Positions 1-8,476 of a stretch of 64,000 nt of DNA are shown here, one piece after another. The DNA comes from JAAYTY01 sp964569245 (GTDB lineage: Bacteria > Fermentibacterota > Fermentibacteria > Fermentibacterales > Fermentibacteraceae). Location of the stretch: assembly GCA_964569245.1 (NCBI GenBank), contig CAZMTK010000003.1, positions 62,001 through 126,000 of the forward strand. The letters are read 5' to 3'. Position numbers and translations under genes: made by a program. Position 1 is the first letter of the stretch. Each line of letters begins with the position of its first letter. The notes below the pieces were generated by a model. The model was not told where the DNA came from. It searched no databases and saw only the letters and a program-made list of their open reading frames with translations.

Positions 1-975
1 AAGTGTGAGCGCGACCATGTCGCACCCGTTTACGCCCGCCGCGTAGCGAGAGAGGACGGCGTCGAACCAGCCGCACCTGCGGGGGCGACCGGTCGCCCTT
101 CCGTACTCCCGGCCCCTCTCGCGTATGCGGTCGCCTGTCTCGCCCGCGATCTCGGTGGGGAACGGGCCGGCCCCGACTCGCGTGGCATAGGCCTTCATCA
201 CGCCGACGACCTCCCCCACCAGGGACGGGCCGAAGCCCAGACTGACGCAGGCGGACCCCGCAACGCAGGATCCGCAGGTCACGAACGGGTATGTCCCGTG
301 GTCGGGATCGATGAGGGTTCCCTGGGCGCCCTCGGCGAGCACCGTTTCGCCCCTGGCAGCCAGCTCCGCTATGACGGGTCCGGTGTCGCGGGCTTGCTGC
401 GCGAGCCTGAGGGCCGACTCGACGAACACGGCGGCCTCGGCCTCGAGGTCGAAGGCGGAATCCATGCCCGCGACCTCCTCGACCGCGGTCTTCGAGAGTC
501 CCTCGAGGAGGGAGCGGTCGAGCGCATCCTCGAGCCTGATCCCCCTCCTCGCGTACTTCCTTGCGTATGCGGGCCCGATGCCGAAGCCTGTCGTGCCTAT
601 CGCCCCGGGCCCGCGCGACTTCTCGTCGTATCTCTCCAGCACCCTGTAGGCGGGGTGGACGAGATGCGCCCGCGGGGACAGCAGGAGCCTCGACAGCATG
701 TCGGAGCCCCGTTCTCCCAGGGCTTCGGCCTCGGCACAGAGCGCGGCCGGGTCGATCACGCATCCGGCTCCGACAAGGCCGAGGACTCCATCGCGGAGGA
801 GCCCTGTCGGGAGCTGATGGAGCACCAGGGTCTCCCCCCCGATGACGACCGTGTGCCCGGCGTTGGCGCCGCCGGAGAAGCGCGCCACTGCTGCGGCGCC
901 CTCTCCCAGGAGATCGACCACACGGCCCTTCCCCTCGTCCCCCCAGCCGAGCCCGACTACTATGCGAACCGCCAC
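1..975 (-). CDS. purA: Adenylosuccinate synthetase (partial, C-terminus beyond window)
   Basis: This enzyme joins IMP and aspartate using GTP to make adenylosuccinate, the first committed step to AMP. The 325 codons visible from GTG 975 contain the N-terminal P-loop-like GWGDEGKG, the GGANAGHTV segment, LHQLPTG, IGTTG-FGIGPAY, and later VNGCDMVALT, in family order. The reading frame is open to base 1, so about 100 residues are missing. The GTG start follows the engB stop by 12 bp and has an AGGAG-like site upstream. It is the last visible gene of the tig-clpP-clpX-engB run. The family is certain and the start is likely. Confidence 0.93.
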   Translation of the reverse strand, partial: MAVRIVVGLGWGDEGKGRVVDLLGEGAAAVARFSGGANAGHTVVIGGETLVLHQLPTGLLRDGVLGLVGAGCVIDPAALCAEAEALGERGSDMLSRLLLSPRAHLVHPAYRVLERYDEKSRGPGAIGTTGFGIGPAYARKYARRGIRLEDALDRSLLEGLSKTAVEEVAGMDSAFDLEAEAAVFVESALRLAQQARDTGPVIAELAARGETVLAEGAQGTLIDPDHGTYPFVTCGSCVAGSACVSLGFGPSLVGEVVGVMKAYATRVGAGPFPTEIAGETGDRIRERGREYGRATGRPRRCGWFDAVLSRYAAGVNGCDMVALTL

Positions 976-987
976 CTGGCCACTCTC

Positions 988-1572
988 CTATCGCGGGCTT
1001 TCGCCCTTGCCGAGCGCCGTCTTCAAGATCCACCTTCTGAGAGGGTCCATGCCCTCGCCTGTCCTGCAGGACACGGCCATCACGGGACCCAGCGACCCGG
1101 CCGAGGCCATGGAGCACGCCAGCTTGGCTCGGCCTGTCTTGTCCGACTTGTTGAGCACCACCAGGAACTCCCTGCCGGACTCGCGCAGCGCCTGTGCCGC
1201 CCCGGCGTCGCTCTCGAGCGAGGGATGTCTCGCATCCACCACGAGCACCACGCCCGTCAGCACCCTGCGCGTAGAGAGATACTCGCCGATCCACAGGGGC
1301 CAGCGCCTCCTGTCCTCCGCCGGAGCCTCTGCATATCCGTATCCCGGGAGATCCACGAGGACGAATCCCTCCTCTGCCCGGTAGAGGTTGAACATCCTCG
1401 TGCATCCCGGGCGCTGGCTCGTGCGCGCGGGGCTGCCTGCGGAGAGCCCGTTGATGATGGAGGACTTGCCCACGTTGGACCTCCCGGCAAGGCATATCTC
1501 CGGCAGGCCGCAGGGCGGCAGGCCCGAGGGGCCGGGGACCGACGCGACGAAGGAGAGCGAGAGGGGCCTCAT
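988..1572 (-). CDS. engB: Ribosome biogenesis GTPase EngB/YihA
   Basis: This is a 194-residue TrmE-Era-type GTPase needed for late large-subunit assembly. The G motifs are visible in order: G1 GRSNVGKS at about 30-37, a G2 Thr after PGCTR, G3 DLPGYG at about 74-79 and G4 NKSD at about 141-144 (TKAD or TKSD is commoner). Length and order match EngB. The ATG shares one base with the clpX stop (TGATG), so the two are translationally coupled. purA follows 12 bp downstream. Assignment is confident. Confidence 0.95.
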   Translation of the reverse strand: MRPLSLSFVASVPGPSGLPPCGLPEICLAGRSNVGKSSIINGLSAGSPARTSQRPGCTRMFNLYRAEEGFVLVDLPGYGYAEAPAEDRRRWPLWIGEYLSTRRVLTGVVLVVDARHPSLESDAGAAQALRESGREFLVVLNKSDKTGRAKLACSMASAGSLGPVMAVSCRTGEGMDPLRRWILKTALGKGESPR

Positions 1573-2837
1573 CAGACGGCTTCTGCGGTGCGTCTTCTCC
1601 TGCGGCTCCTGCGGACTCTCATGGGCTCCTCGGCCCCCGTCACGCAGCCGGGAGTGACCACAACCTTCTCCACCCCGGCCTTGTCCGAGGGAAGGCTGTA
1701 CATGGTCTCGAGAAGGATGCGCTCCATGATGGCCCTGAGCCCCCTGGCTCCGCTCTTTGTCTTGCGCGCCTCCCTTGCTATCTCGAGGAGCGCGTCACGT
1801 CCGACCTCCAGAGCCGTTCCCTCCAGCCTGAAGAAGTACTCGAACTGCTTCAGAAGGGCGTTTCGCGGCTCCGTGAGGACTCTGACGAGGTCGTCTTCGG
1901 ACAGGTCGTCCAGGGTGACCAGGACGGGCAGCCGGCCGACCAGCTCGGGGATGATCCCGTAGCGCACGAGGTCGTGCGGCTCCACCCTGCGGATGAGCTC
2001 GGACTTCGAAGGCCTCTCGCCCGAGGGCGAGGCGGAGGACCCCGTGAAGCCGATGGAGCCGGTCGAGATCCGCCGGGCGATTATCTCCTCCAGACCGTGG
2101 AAGGCCCCGCCGCAGATGAACAGGATGTTGCGCGTATCCACCGGGATGTTCTCCTGATAGGGGTGCTTCCTGCCCCCCTGGGGAGGTACGCTGGCCACGG
2201 TGCCCTCGAGGATCTTGAGCAGAGCCTGCTGCACTCCCTCGCCGGAGACGTCGCGCGTGATGGAGGGGTTCTCGGACTTGCGGGAGATCTTGTCGATCTC
2301 GTCTATGTAGATGATCCCCTGCTGGGCCCTCTCCACGTCCATTCCGGTCACGTGCAGGAGGCGGAGGAGTATGTTCTCCACGTCCTCTCCCACGTAGCCG
2401 GCCTCGGTGAGCGTCGTGGCGTCGGCTATGGCGAACGGGACATCAAGTATGCGCGCGAGGGTCCGTGCCAGGAGAGTCTTGCCGACTCCGGTGGGGCCGA
2501 CCAGGAGGATGTTGCTCTTGTCTATCTCGACGCCGGCGGTTTCGTCCGAGCCGGCCCTGAGACGCTTGTAGTGATTGTACACGGCTACGGATAGCACCCT
2601 CTTCGCCCTGTCCTGCCCTATCACGTACTCGTCGAGCTTCCTCTTGATCTCGTCGGGACGGGGAAGGGGCCCAGCCGATGGAAGGGGCCTGTCGGGCGCG
2701 GAGGGAGGCCTCTCGGAGATGAGCTCGTGGCAGTATCGGACGCACTCGTCGCAGATGCTCACTCCCGGGCCCTGTATGATGCGGCCGACCTCGGAGGAGG
2801 ACCTGTTGCAGAAGGAGCACCTGCCCGTCCTCGACAT
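1572..2837 (-). CDS. clpX: ATP-dependent Clp protease ATP-binding subunit ClpX
   Basis: This AAA+ unfoldase feeds tagged proteins to ClpP. The 421 residues begin with a C4 zinc-binding domain (Cys 7, 10, 29, 32). Then come Walker A GPTGVGKT (about 114-121), the pore loop GYVGED (about 147-152), Walker B IIYIDE (about 175-180) and the arginine-finger/sensor region ending ARGLRAI. An IGF tripeptide in the sequence SIGFTG is the ClpP-docking loop, so it should still bind a ClpP ring. It lies 2 bp after clpP and overlaps engB by one base. Assignment is secure. Confidence 0.97.
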   Translation of the reverse strand: MSRTGRCSFCNRSSSEVGRIIQGPGVSICDECVRYCHELISERPPSAPDRPLPSAGPLPRPDEIKRKLDEYVIGQDRAKRVLSVAVYNHYKRLRAGSDETAGVEIDKSNILLVGPTGVGKTLLARTLARILDVPFAIADATTLTEAGYVGEDVENILLRLLHVTGMDVERAQQGIIYIDEIDKISRKSENPSITRDVSGEGVQQALLKILEGTVASVPPQGGRKHPYQENIPVDTRNILFICGGAFHGLEEIIARRISTGSIGFTGSSASPSGERPSKSELIRRVEPHDLVRYGIIPELVGRLPVLVTLDDLSEDDLVRVLTEPRNALLKQFEYFFRLEGTALEVGRDALLEIAREARKTKSGARGLRAIMERILLETMYSLPSDKAGVEKVVVTPGCVTGAEEPMRVRRSRRRRRTAEAV

Positions 2838-2839
2838 CG

Positions 2840-3424
2840 CTATCTCCTGGCCGAGAGGATGCTGTCCACCAGGCCGTAGGACACCGCTTCGCGGGCGTCC
2901 ATCCAGTAGTTCCGGTCCGTGTCCTCTTCGATCTTCTCTACGGTCTGCCCGGTGTTCAGCGCCAGGAGCTCGTTGAGCTCCCTGCGCAGCTTCAGAATCT
3001 CCCTGGCCTCTATCTCGATGTCGCTTGCGGGCCCCTGGACGCCGCCCATCGGCTGGTGGATCATGACCCTCGCGTGCGGCAGGATGTTCCTCTTGCCCCT
3101 CGCACCCGCCGAGAGCAGCAGGGCAGCCATGCTGGCCGCGGAGCCCAGGCAGAAGGTCGCCACATCCGGCTGGATGAACCTCATGGTGTCGTAGATGGCC
3201 AGACCTGCCGAGACTATTCCGCCGGGGCTGTTGATGTACATGCTGATGTCGCGCTCGGGGTCCTCCCCGGCGAGGAAGAGGAGCTGGGCAACGATGACGC
3301 TCGCGCTGGAGTTGTTGATCACGTCTCCGACGAAGACGATCCTCTCCTTCAGCAGCCTGGAGTAGATGTCGTAGGAGCGCTCGGTGTTTCCGACCCGCTC
3401 AACGACGAACGGGATTATCGACAT
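2840..3424 (-). CDS. clpP: ATP-dependent Clp protease proteolytic subunit ClpP (Asn in place of catalytic Asp)
   Basis: This is the serine-protease barrel that pairs with ClpX. The 194 residues align without gaps to Bacillus subtilis ClpP (recalled sequence). The nucleophile Ser98 (GSAASM) and His123 (MIHQP) are present. The third triad position, Asp172 in typical ClpP, is Asn here (DTDRNYW, codon AAC). Listeria ClpP1 carries the same Asn172 and is poorly active alone. It sits between tig and clpX, the common tig-clpP-clpX order. Family certain; whether the homomer is active is open. Confidence 0.96.
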   Translation of the reverse strand: MSIIPFVVERVGNTERSYDIYSRLLKERIVFVGDVINNSSASVIVAQLLFLAGEDPERDISMYINSPGGIVSAGLAIYDTMRFIQPDVATFCLGSAASMAALLLSAGARGKRNILPHARVMIHQPMGGVQGPASDIEIEAREILKLRRELNELLALNTGQTVEKIEEDTDRNYWMDAREAVSYGLVDSILSARR

Positions 3425-3427
3425 CGC

Positions 3428-4702
3428 TCAGCCCTGCCTTTCGACAGCCCCGCCTTCCGGAGACGGGATCCTCCTCCATGTCCACGCCGGCCTCCCTTCG
3501 GGAGGCTGGGAGCCCTCTGCAGGGACGGGCTCGGTCTCGGTGACCGCAGCCCTGTCGAGCAGGAACTTCAGAGCCTTGCGGTTCCTGAGCCGGTCGAGAG
3601 CCGACGACCTCGAGCCGGTCTTCCCCGCCTCCTCGGATAGATCAGCCTCTTCGGGCTCGAGCCCCTCCTTGAGCGCTACCGCCCTCAGGATCAGGAACTC
3701 CCTGACCTTCCTTCTGGCGACCTCTCCGGCGAAGGCCCTGCTCTCCTCGTCGGGCTCGCGCTCGAGATCCCTTATCAGATCCCCCTTCAGGTTCTCTATC
3801 ATGTACGCCGGGGGCTCGAAAGGGTTCCTGTCCAGCACAAGGGTCATGACCTGCGACTCGATCAGTTCGGCCCTCTCTGCTTCGTACCTCAGCCTTATCC
3901 TCTCCCGCAGGTTCTCCCTCAGCTCGGCGACCGTAGAGAATCTGCTCACCTTCGAGGCAAGCTCGTCCGTCAGCTCCGGCAGCACGGGCTCCCTCACCTG
4001 GACCAGAGTGAAGACGGTCGGCCTGCCCGTCTCGGGGGCTTCCCCGGAGGCCGGCGGGTCGGCAGGCTCGGTCCTGGCCGTGAAGGAGTCGCCCTTCGAC
4101 AGGCCGACGAAAAGGTCGTCCAGGCCTGCCCCGAGACCGTCGTCGCCGAGGCGCAGCGCCATGTGCTCCGGCTCCCTCGTGCCGGCGTCCTCGGCCCTGA
4201 CCGCGTCGATGAGGACCATGTCTCCCTGTCGCGCGGGGCGGTCGACCGCCTCGAAGCCCGTCAAGCGCTCCCTTATCGAATGGAGCGCCGCCTCCAGTGA
4301 CTTCTCCTCGTCGAGCCGCGGGATCCTGACCTCGAAGGATTCGTAGCCGGTCGGCTCCGGGGTCTCGAAGAGGTCGAAGGTGATCTCGAAGCTGTACCCG
4401 GAACCCTCGGCGGGCAGGGCGTCGTCGGGCACCGGGATGCCTGCCAGGATCCAGTCGCGCTCCTCCAGCAGGCTGTTCTGCATCCGCTCCCTCATCTCCT
4501 CGGCCACCTCGGTCCTTATGAGGTTGCCGAACCTGCTGTCGAGCATCGATCTCGGGACGTGCCCCGGGCGGAAGCCGGGGATCCTGAGCTCGCTGTTGAT
4601 GCGCTTCCTTATCTTCCGGAACAGCTCGTCCACGTCCCCGGCATCCGCCGTGAAGCGGATCGTCCTCCGGGTCCCCTCTTCCTTCACAAGCTCGTATGCC
4701 AT
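3428..4702 (-). CDS. tig: Trigger factor
   Basis: This ribosome-bound chaperone with peptidyl-prolyl isomerase activity takes nascent chains at the exit tunnel. The 424 residues begin MAYELVKEE. The ribosome-docking loop is GFRPGHVP near residue 45, followed by an FKBP-type domain with the segment VLIDAVRAEDAG and a long helical C-terminal domain. ATG 4702 is chosen because GGGGAG lies about 9 bp upstream. The longer in-frame reading would start inside the tRNA-Leu gene. Only 24 bp separate the tRNA CCA from this start. clpP follows after 3 bp. Confidence 0.93.
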   Translation of the reverse strand: MAYELVKEEGTRRTIRFTADAGDVDELFRKIRKRINSELRIPGFRPGHVPRSMLDSRFGNLIRTEVAEEMRERMQNSLLEERDWILAGIPVPDDALPAEGSGYSFEITFDLFETPEPTGYESFEVRIPRLDEEKSLEAALHSIRERLTGFEAVDRPARQGDMVLIDAVRAEDAGTREPEHMALRLGDDGLGAGLDDLFVGLSKGDSFTARTEPADPPASGEAPETGRPTVFTLVQVREPVLPELTDELASKVSRFSTVAELRENLRERIRLRYEAERAELIESQVMTLVLDRNPFEPPAYMIENLKGDLIRDLEREPDEESRAFAGEVARRKVREFLILRAVALKEGLEPEEADLSEEAGKTGSRSSALDRLRNRKALKFLLDRAAVTETEPVPAEGSQPPEGRPAWTWRRIPSPEGGAVERQG

Positions 4703-4726
4703 TCTGTCGGACTCCCCAGGCTGCAT

Positions 4727-4811
4727 TGGTGCGAGAGGGGGGATTCGAACCCCCACAGGTTTCCCCACCAGGTCCTAAGCCTGGCGCGTCTGCCAGTTCC
4801 GCCACTCTCGC
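4727..4811 (-). tRNA. tRNA-Leu (anticodon UAG), CCA encoded
   Basis: An 85-nt tRNA on the minus strand. The acceptor stem GCGAGAG pairs with CTCTCGC, the T arm reads GGTTCGAATC, and there is a long variable region typical of class II tRNAs. The anticodon stem CCAGG/CCTGG holds the loop CTTAGGA, giving anticodon TAG. Discriminator A is followed by an encoded CCA. It precedes tig by 24 bp with no terminator between, so it probably shares a transcript with tig-clpP-clpX and is cut out. Confidence 0.93.
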
Positions 4812-4840
4812 TCTCGTGGGACTGATTCGATCAGCCCGGG

Positions 4841-4869
4841 ATTATGCCTCCGCCGGGCCGGCCGGTAAA
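4841..4869 (-). promoter_or_regulatory. Sigma-70-like promoter for tRNA-Leu/tig operon
   Basis: On the minus strand TTTACC (4864-4869) and CATAAT (4841-4846) are separated by 17 bp. Predicted transcription starts about 25-30 bp before the tRNA. It partly overlaps the tail of the tol-operon terminator-like hairpin. Read by eye only. Confidence 0.5.
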
Positions 4870-4881
4870 GAAGGCGCGGCG

Positions 4882-4903
4882 GGCGGAAGGAGGCCCTTCC
4901 GCC
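4882..4903 (-). terminator. Rho-independent-like terminator after the tol-pal operon
   Basis: A perfect 9-bp stem (GGCGGAAGG/CCTTCCGCC) with a 4-nt loop lies 21 bp after the cpoB stop. A weak T-rich stretch (TTCTTT) comes about 10 nt after the stem, within the promoter -35 region of the next operon. Confidence 0.5.
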
Positions 4904-4924
4904 TTGCAGCATGCGGCGGGGAAC

Positions 4925-5614
4925 TCAGCGCACCCCCAGCGAAACCCTGGCCAGACCGGCCTCCTCGGAGCCCGGATAGTCTTCTATGAGCTCCTGCAGG
5001 ATGCGGTCCCTGTCGGCCCCGGCGCCGTGAGCTGCGTAGATGGCCGCCGCCCTCGAAAGGGCGGCCGGAGCCCTCTCTGATTCCGGGAACATCAGTCTTA
5101 GGGCCACCAGCTCCTCGATCGCCTTGTGGGCCTGGCCCAGAGCCTCATGGCAGAGTGCCGCGAAGTAGAGCGCATCGTCCGCGAGCGAACCCGAGCCCGG
5201 GTCTTCGAAGACCTCCAGGAACCCCATGGAGGCCGTTCCGTAGTCTCTCTGCTGGTACTGCTGATAGGCCTCGTCGTAGATCACCCTCGCACCTGCGCTC
5301 ACGGCGGTGTCGGCCGCAGAGGGTCTGGCCTGCGTTCCGCCGCCCATTCGGCGCAGCAGCTGCTCCATCTCGTCGGTGAGCGCCGACAGCTGCTCGACGA
5401 GCTCCGCCGTTCTGGAGCCCGACTGCGCCTGCAGGCTGCGCAGGAGGGTCTCTGCAGTGGCGGCCTTTGCACGCAGGGAGTCCACGCCTGCCTGCAGATC
5501 CGCCTGACCCGCCTCCATGCGCTCGACCCTCCCGGGCATGTCCACGAACTTCCCGCCCCAGCATGCGCAGAACAGGGCGAGGGCCAGGGGCGCGAGGAGC
5601 CTCGACCGGTCCAT
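4925..5614 (-). CDS. Tol-Pal associated TPR protein (CpoB/YbgF-like)
   Basis: A 229-residue periplasmic protein that probably coordinates Tol-Pal with cell-wall synthesis. It has an N-terminal hydrophobic export signal with nearby cysteines that could be lipidated, then a short coiled coil (about 30-95) and TPR repeats (about 110-225) of the kind in YbgF and BamD (YQQYQQRDYGTA, ALGQAHKAIEELVAL). ATG 5614 is chosen over the longer frame because it follows the pal stop by one base. Last gene of the tol-pal operon, the canonical cpoB position. A BamD-like role cannot be excluded. Confidence 0.82.
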   Translation of the reverse strand: MDRSRLLAPLALALFCACWGGKFVDMPGRVERMEAGQADLQAGVDSLRAKAATAETLLRSLQAQSGSRTAELVEQLSALTDEMEQLLRRMGGGTQARPSAADTAVSAGARVIYDEAYQQYQQRDYGTASMGFLEVFEDPGSGSLADDALYFAALCHEALGQAHKAIEELVALRLMFPESERAPAALSRAAAIYAAHGAGADRDRILQELIEDYPGSEEAGLARVSLGVR

Positions 5615-5615
5615 G

Positions 5616-6149
5616 CTACTGCGGGAGCACCCGGAAGTGCGCGCGTCTGTTCTGGGACCAGGCGTACTCGTCGGAGCCGATGACGAAGGGCCTTTCCTTT
5701 CCGTAGCTGACGTACTGGAGACGGGAAGGCGCAATGCCGTAGTTCACGAGGTAGTTGTATGCGGCGAGGGCCCGTCTCTCTCCGAGTGCGAGGTTGTAGT
5801 CGATGGTGCCGCGCTCGTCGCAGTGGCCCTCCACCAGGACTTTGAAGCCGGTGTGGGCCATGATGTAGGCGGCGTCGTACATCAGGTTGTCCAGAGCCTC
5901 CTGGTCGAGGTCGCTGGAGTCGTAGTCGAAGAAGACGTCCCTCAGAGCCTGCTGGTGGATCTCGAGCCCGGTGAGCGACGAGCCCAGGGTGTCTGTCTCC
6001 CACATGCCGACCGTGCTGTCAGGGTTGAACACGAGCGTGCTGTCGGAGCCGTCTGCACCTGTATCCCTTCTGCATCCGGCCGTCCCGGCGACAACCGCCA
6101 GGCACAGGGCGACAACGAGCGTCAGCGTGAGCCTCTTCATCGTGTTCAT
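5616..6149 (-). CDS. pal: Peptidoglycan-associated lipoprotein Pal
   Basis: This outer-membrane lipoprotein binds peptidoglycan and TolB. The 177 residues have a signal peptide ending in an AGC-type lipobox (Cys about 26) and an OmpA-like domain from about 68. FFDYDSSDL, the peptidoglycan-binding GHCDERG segment, LGERRA and a final NRRAHF are all present. An alternative ATG at 6140 has the better AGGAGG spacing (9 nt), so the mature start may be three codons later. It lies 16 bp after tolB and 1 bp before cpoB. Identification is confident. Confidence 0.94.
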   Translation of the reverse strand: MNTMKRLTLTLVVALCLAVVAGTAGCRRDTGADGSDSTLVFNPDSTVGMWETDTLGSSLTGLEIHQQALRDVFFDYDSSDLDQEALDNLMYDAAYIMAHTGFKVLVEGHCDERGTIDYNLALGERRALAAYNYLVNYGIAPSRLQYVSYGKERPFVIGSDEYAWSQNRRAHFRVLPQ

Positions 6150-6165
6150 CCTCCTCTCCTCCTCA

Positions 6166-7371
6166 TCACCTGGTGGAAACGGCCGGCGACCAGGTCGGGC
6201 AGTAGCACTCGCCGGAATCTGTGATCCTCTTCAGCCTCAGGCTGTTCAGCTCGAGTGCATAGATGGACCTGACGCCATCCCTGTCGCTCGAGAATGCCAG
6301 GTGCCTTCCGGTAGGGCCCCATGCGGGATCCTCGTTGAGGGTGCCGTCGAACGTCACCTGGCGCACCTCCGTCCCGTCGGACTTCATGACGAATATGTGG
6401 ATGCCGCCGGAGGCGCGCGCCGCATAGGCTATCATGTCGCCCCGGGGCGACCATGCCGGGCTGTCGCAATAGGGATGCGCGTAGCTCAGCCTCTCCGCCG
6501 CCGCTCCCGTGATGTCCATCACGTAGATCTGGGGAGTGCCTATCCTGTCGGAGGTGAACACCACCTGCTGCCCCGTCGGCGAGATGCTGGGCGAGGTTTC
6601 TATGGAGTTCCTCGTCGTGAGTCTCGTTAGTGCGTCTCCGGCGGGATCGAAGAGGTAGATGTCCGCATTGCCGCCCTCGGTGAGCATCACGGCAAGAGCC
6701 CTTCCGTCAGGGGTCCAGGCTGGCGTCGAGTTGAGGCCAGGCCGCGCGAGCGCTCTCCTCGCCCTTCCGTCATGCACTCCGTAGAGCCACAGGTCTCCGT
6801 TGTCGGATCGGAAGGCGGTGAAGGCGATCGTAGAGCCGTCGGGGCTCCACGCCGGGGTGGTGATAACCGAGGTGTCGCGCAGGAGGTAGGTGGGGCCCCT
6901 CGGATCGAAGCCGCGCGTCGCGAGGGCGTACCTCCCGCCCGAGCGGGATATGAAGCCGATCAGCGTGCTGGCTATTCCGGTTTCGCCTGTCAGGGCGTAC
7001 ACCGCGTCGTCGGCGATGGCGTGGACCATGGGATAGAGTTCGCCTTCGACGGCGGTGTACTCCTTGGTGAGCACGGTCTCGCCCGCTGCGCTGATGACCG
7101 CGGTCATCCTGACGCGAGAACCGGAGAGGCCCTCTATCTCCACTTCGATCCTCGCATCGGCATCGCCGGAGCAGGTCAGCAGGCCGGAGAAGTCGATGTC
7201 GTCGCGGAGCTGCGCTTCCGCAGGGCGGACGAGGCTGCGCTCGCCCTCTACCGAGACCTCCACAGGGATCAGATCGGCCCCTATGGGCGTCATGGGGATG
7301 AAGCCGCCGGCGGAGGAGAGTGCGGCCGAAGCGGTCAGCAGGGCGAAGACGGTCCTCGAGGTCGCTCTCAT
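6166..7371 (-). CDS. tolB: Tol-Pal system beta-propeller protein TolB
   Basis: This periplasmic protein bridges TolA and Pal. The 401 residues have a signal peptide (about 1-22), an N-terminal alpha/beta domain and six PD40-type propeller blades with repeated SPDG, TPDGR and SPTGQ turns followed by IAF or VVF strands. ATG 7371 is chosen because it overlaps the tolA stop as ATGA. The long upstream frame that reads through tolA is a shadow. Assignment is confident. Confidence 0.94.
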   Translation of the reverse strand: MRATSRTVFALLTASAALSSAGGFIPMTPIGADLIPVEVSVEGERSLVRPAEAQLRDDIDFSGLLTCSGDADARIEVEIEGLSGSRVRMTAVISAAGETVLTKEYTAVEGELYPMVHAIADDAVYALTGETGIASTLIGFISRSGGRYALATRGFDPRGPTYLLRDTSVITTPAWSPDGSTIAFTAFRSDNGDLWLYGVHDGRARRALARPGLNSTPAWTPDGRALAVMLTEGGNADIYLFDPAGDALTRLTTRNSIETSPSISPTGQQVVFTSDRIGTPQIYVMDITGAAAERLSYAHPYCDSPAWSPRGDMIAYAARASGGIHIFVMKSDGTEVRQVTFDGTLNEDPAWGPTGRHLAFSSDRDGVRSIYALELNSLRLKRITDSGECYCPTWSPAVSTR

Positions 7372-8063
7372 TCCTGCTCCGTTCCCAGGAACTCGATCCT
7401 GAGCACGGCGGGGGCGGACCTCCCCGCCGGGAAGGGCGGTATCTGGGCGACCGCCAGGGCGTGCTCCACCGCTCTGTCGAATGCGGCGTCTCCGCTGGTC
7501 CTTATCGTCTCGACCTCGACCGACCCGTCGGGATTCACGGTGTACTCTATCCTGTAGGAGCGCGGGGGCTGGACCGACGTGCGGAAGTTCCGCCTTATGG
7601 CTGTGAACACCCTGCCCTCGTACGTCACCGGCCCTGGTGCGCCTGAGCCGGCTCCGCCGCTCGCGTCCACGCTCGCCCACTGCAGGTCCGGCGGGCGCTG
7701 TTCCGCCGACGGCTCGCTGTCTGCGGGGTTCTCCACTGCTTCGGGGTTGTCCTGGACATCCTCGATCTCCTGGGTCTCCGGGGGCTCCTGCACCTCCGGC
7801 TCCTGCGTGTCGGGAGCCTCTTCCGGGACCTCCTCCGCCATGTCCTCGGGAGGCCTCTCCTGAACGTCCTCGACATCTTCCCCAATGGTCGCGGGAGTGT
7901 CGGGAGCGCCATCGCGAGGCTGCGCCAGCGTGACCACATCGACCCAGATCGCGTCGCCGCCTCCGGTAGGCACTTCGCTCCTGCCCGCGGCCGACAGCAG
8001 CATCGTCAGCAGGATCAGACCCGCATGGACTGCGGCGGACAGCAGGAGAGTCCGCCTGTTCAC
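7368..8063 (-). CDS. tolA: TolA/TonB-like energy transducer
   Basis: An inner-membrane-anchored protein that carries proton-motive force from TolQR to the outer membrane. The 231 residues show one N-terminal membrane segment (about 6-25), a long Glu/Pro/Asp-rich linker (about 50-130) and a C-terminal TonB-like domain (about 145-228) with YTVNPDGSVE and an AFDRAVEHAL helix. GTG 8063 overlaps the tolR stop (GTGA). Position between tolR and tolB indicates the TolA role, although the C-terminal domain resembles TonB. Confidence 0.87.
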   Translation of the reverse strand: MNRRTLLLSAAVHAGLILLTMLLSAAGRSEVPTGGGDAIWVDVVTLAQPRDGAPDTPATIGEDVEDVQERPPEDMAEEVPEEAPDTQEPEVQEPPETQEIEDVQDNPEAVENPADSEPSAEQRPPDLQWASVDASGGAGSGAPGPVTYEGRVFTAIRRNFRTSVQPPRSYRIEYTVNPDGSVEVETIRTSGDAAFDRAVEHALAVAQIPPFPAGRSAPAVLRIEFLGTEQE

Positions 8064-8476
8064 GGCTGCTCGGTCCTCCTCGCCTCCTGCACGAGGCCCA
8101 CGGACTCGTAGCCGCCCCTCCGCAGCTCCGTGAGCGCCGACGCCACGGCCTCGTAGCGCACGTTCCTGTCGGCTCTCAGATAGGCCTCCGTCCTCCCCGC
8201 GGCCCTGGCTGCCGTGGCGAGGTCGGCCAGCTCGCCCATGGGAACAGGCTCGCCTCCCGCACGAAGGTTGCCGAGGGAGTCCACCTCGATCACCAGCGCG
8301 ACCCCCGGGTCCAGCCTCTCTATGATCCGCCCCTGGTCGCTCGACGGAGGCCTTATGTCGGTGCTGCGGTGCATCACCGGGCCGGTCAGCATGAAGACGA
8401 CGAGAAGCGTCATCGTGACGTCGACCAGATTGGTCACGTTGATGGTGGAGAACCGCTGGTGACGGGACCTGATCAA
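8060..8476 (-). CDS. tolR: TolR/ExbD biopolymer transport protein
   Basis: A 138-residue inner-membrane protein of the proton-driven TolQR motor. It has one N-terminal membrane helix containing the conserved Asp in NLVDVTMTLLVVFML, and a periplasmic ExbD domain with ADRNVRYEAVASAL. The start is TTG 8476, which overlaps the tolQ stop (TTGA) and has GGAGG about 10 nt upstream. No ATG or GTG fits. The longer frame into tolQ is a shadow. High confidence in family, moderate in the start. Confidence 0.91.
   Translation of the reverse strand: MIRSRHQRFSTINVTNLVDVTMTLLVVFMLTGPVMHRSTDIRPPSSDQGRIIERLDPGVALVIEVDSLGNLRAGGEPVPMGELADLATAARAAGRTEAYLRADRNVRYEAVASALTELRRGGYESVGLVQEARRTEQP

Noticed and set aside
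298..1962. A 554-codon open frame on the plus strand
   Set aside because: It runs antisense over purA, engB and clpX, whose minus-strand products match known families from end to end; the plus frame has Arg/Gly/Pro-rich composition and no domain.
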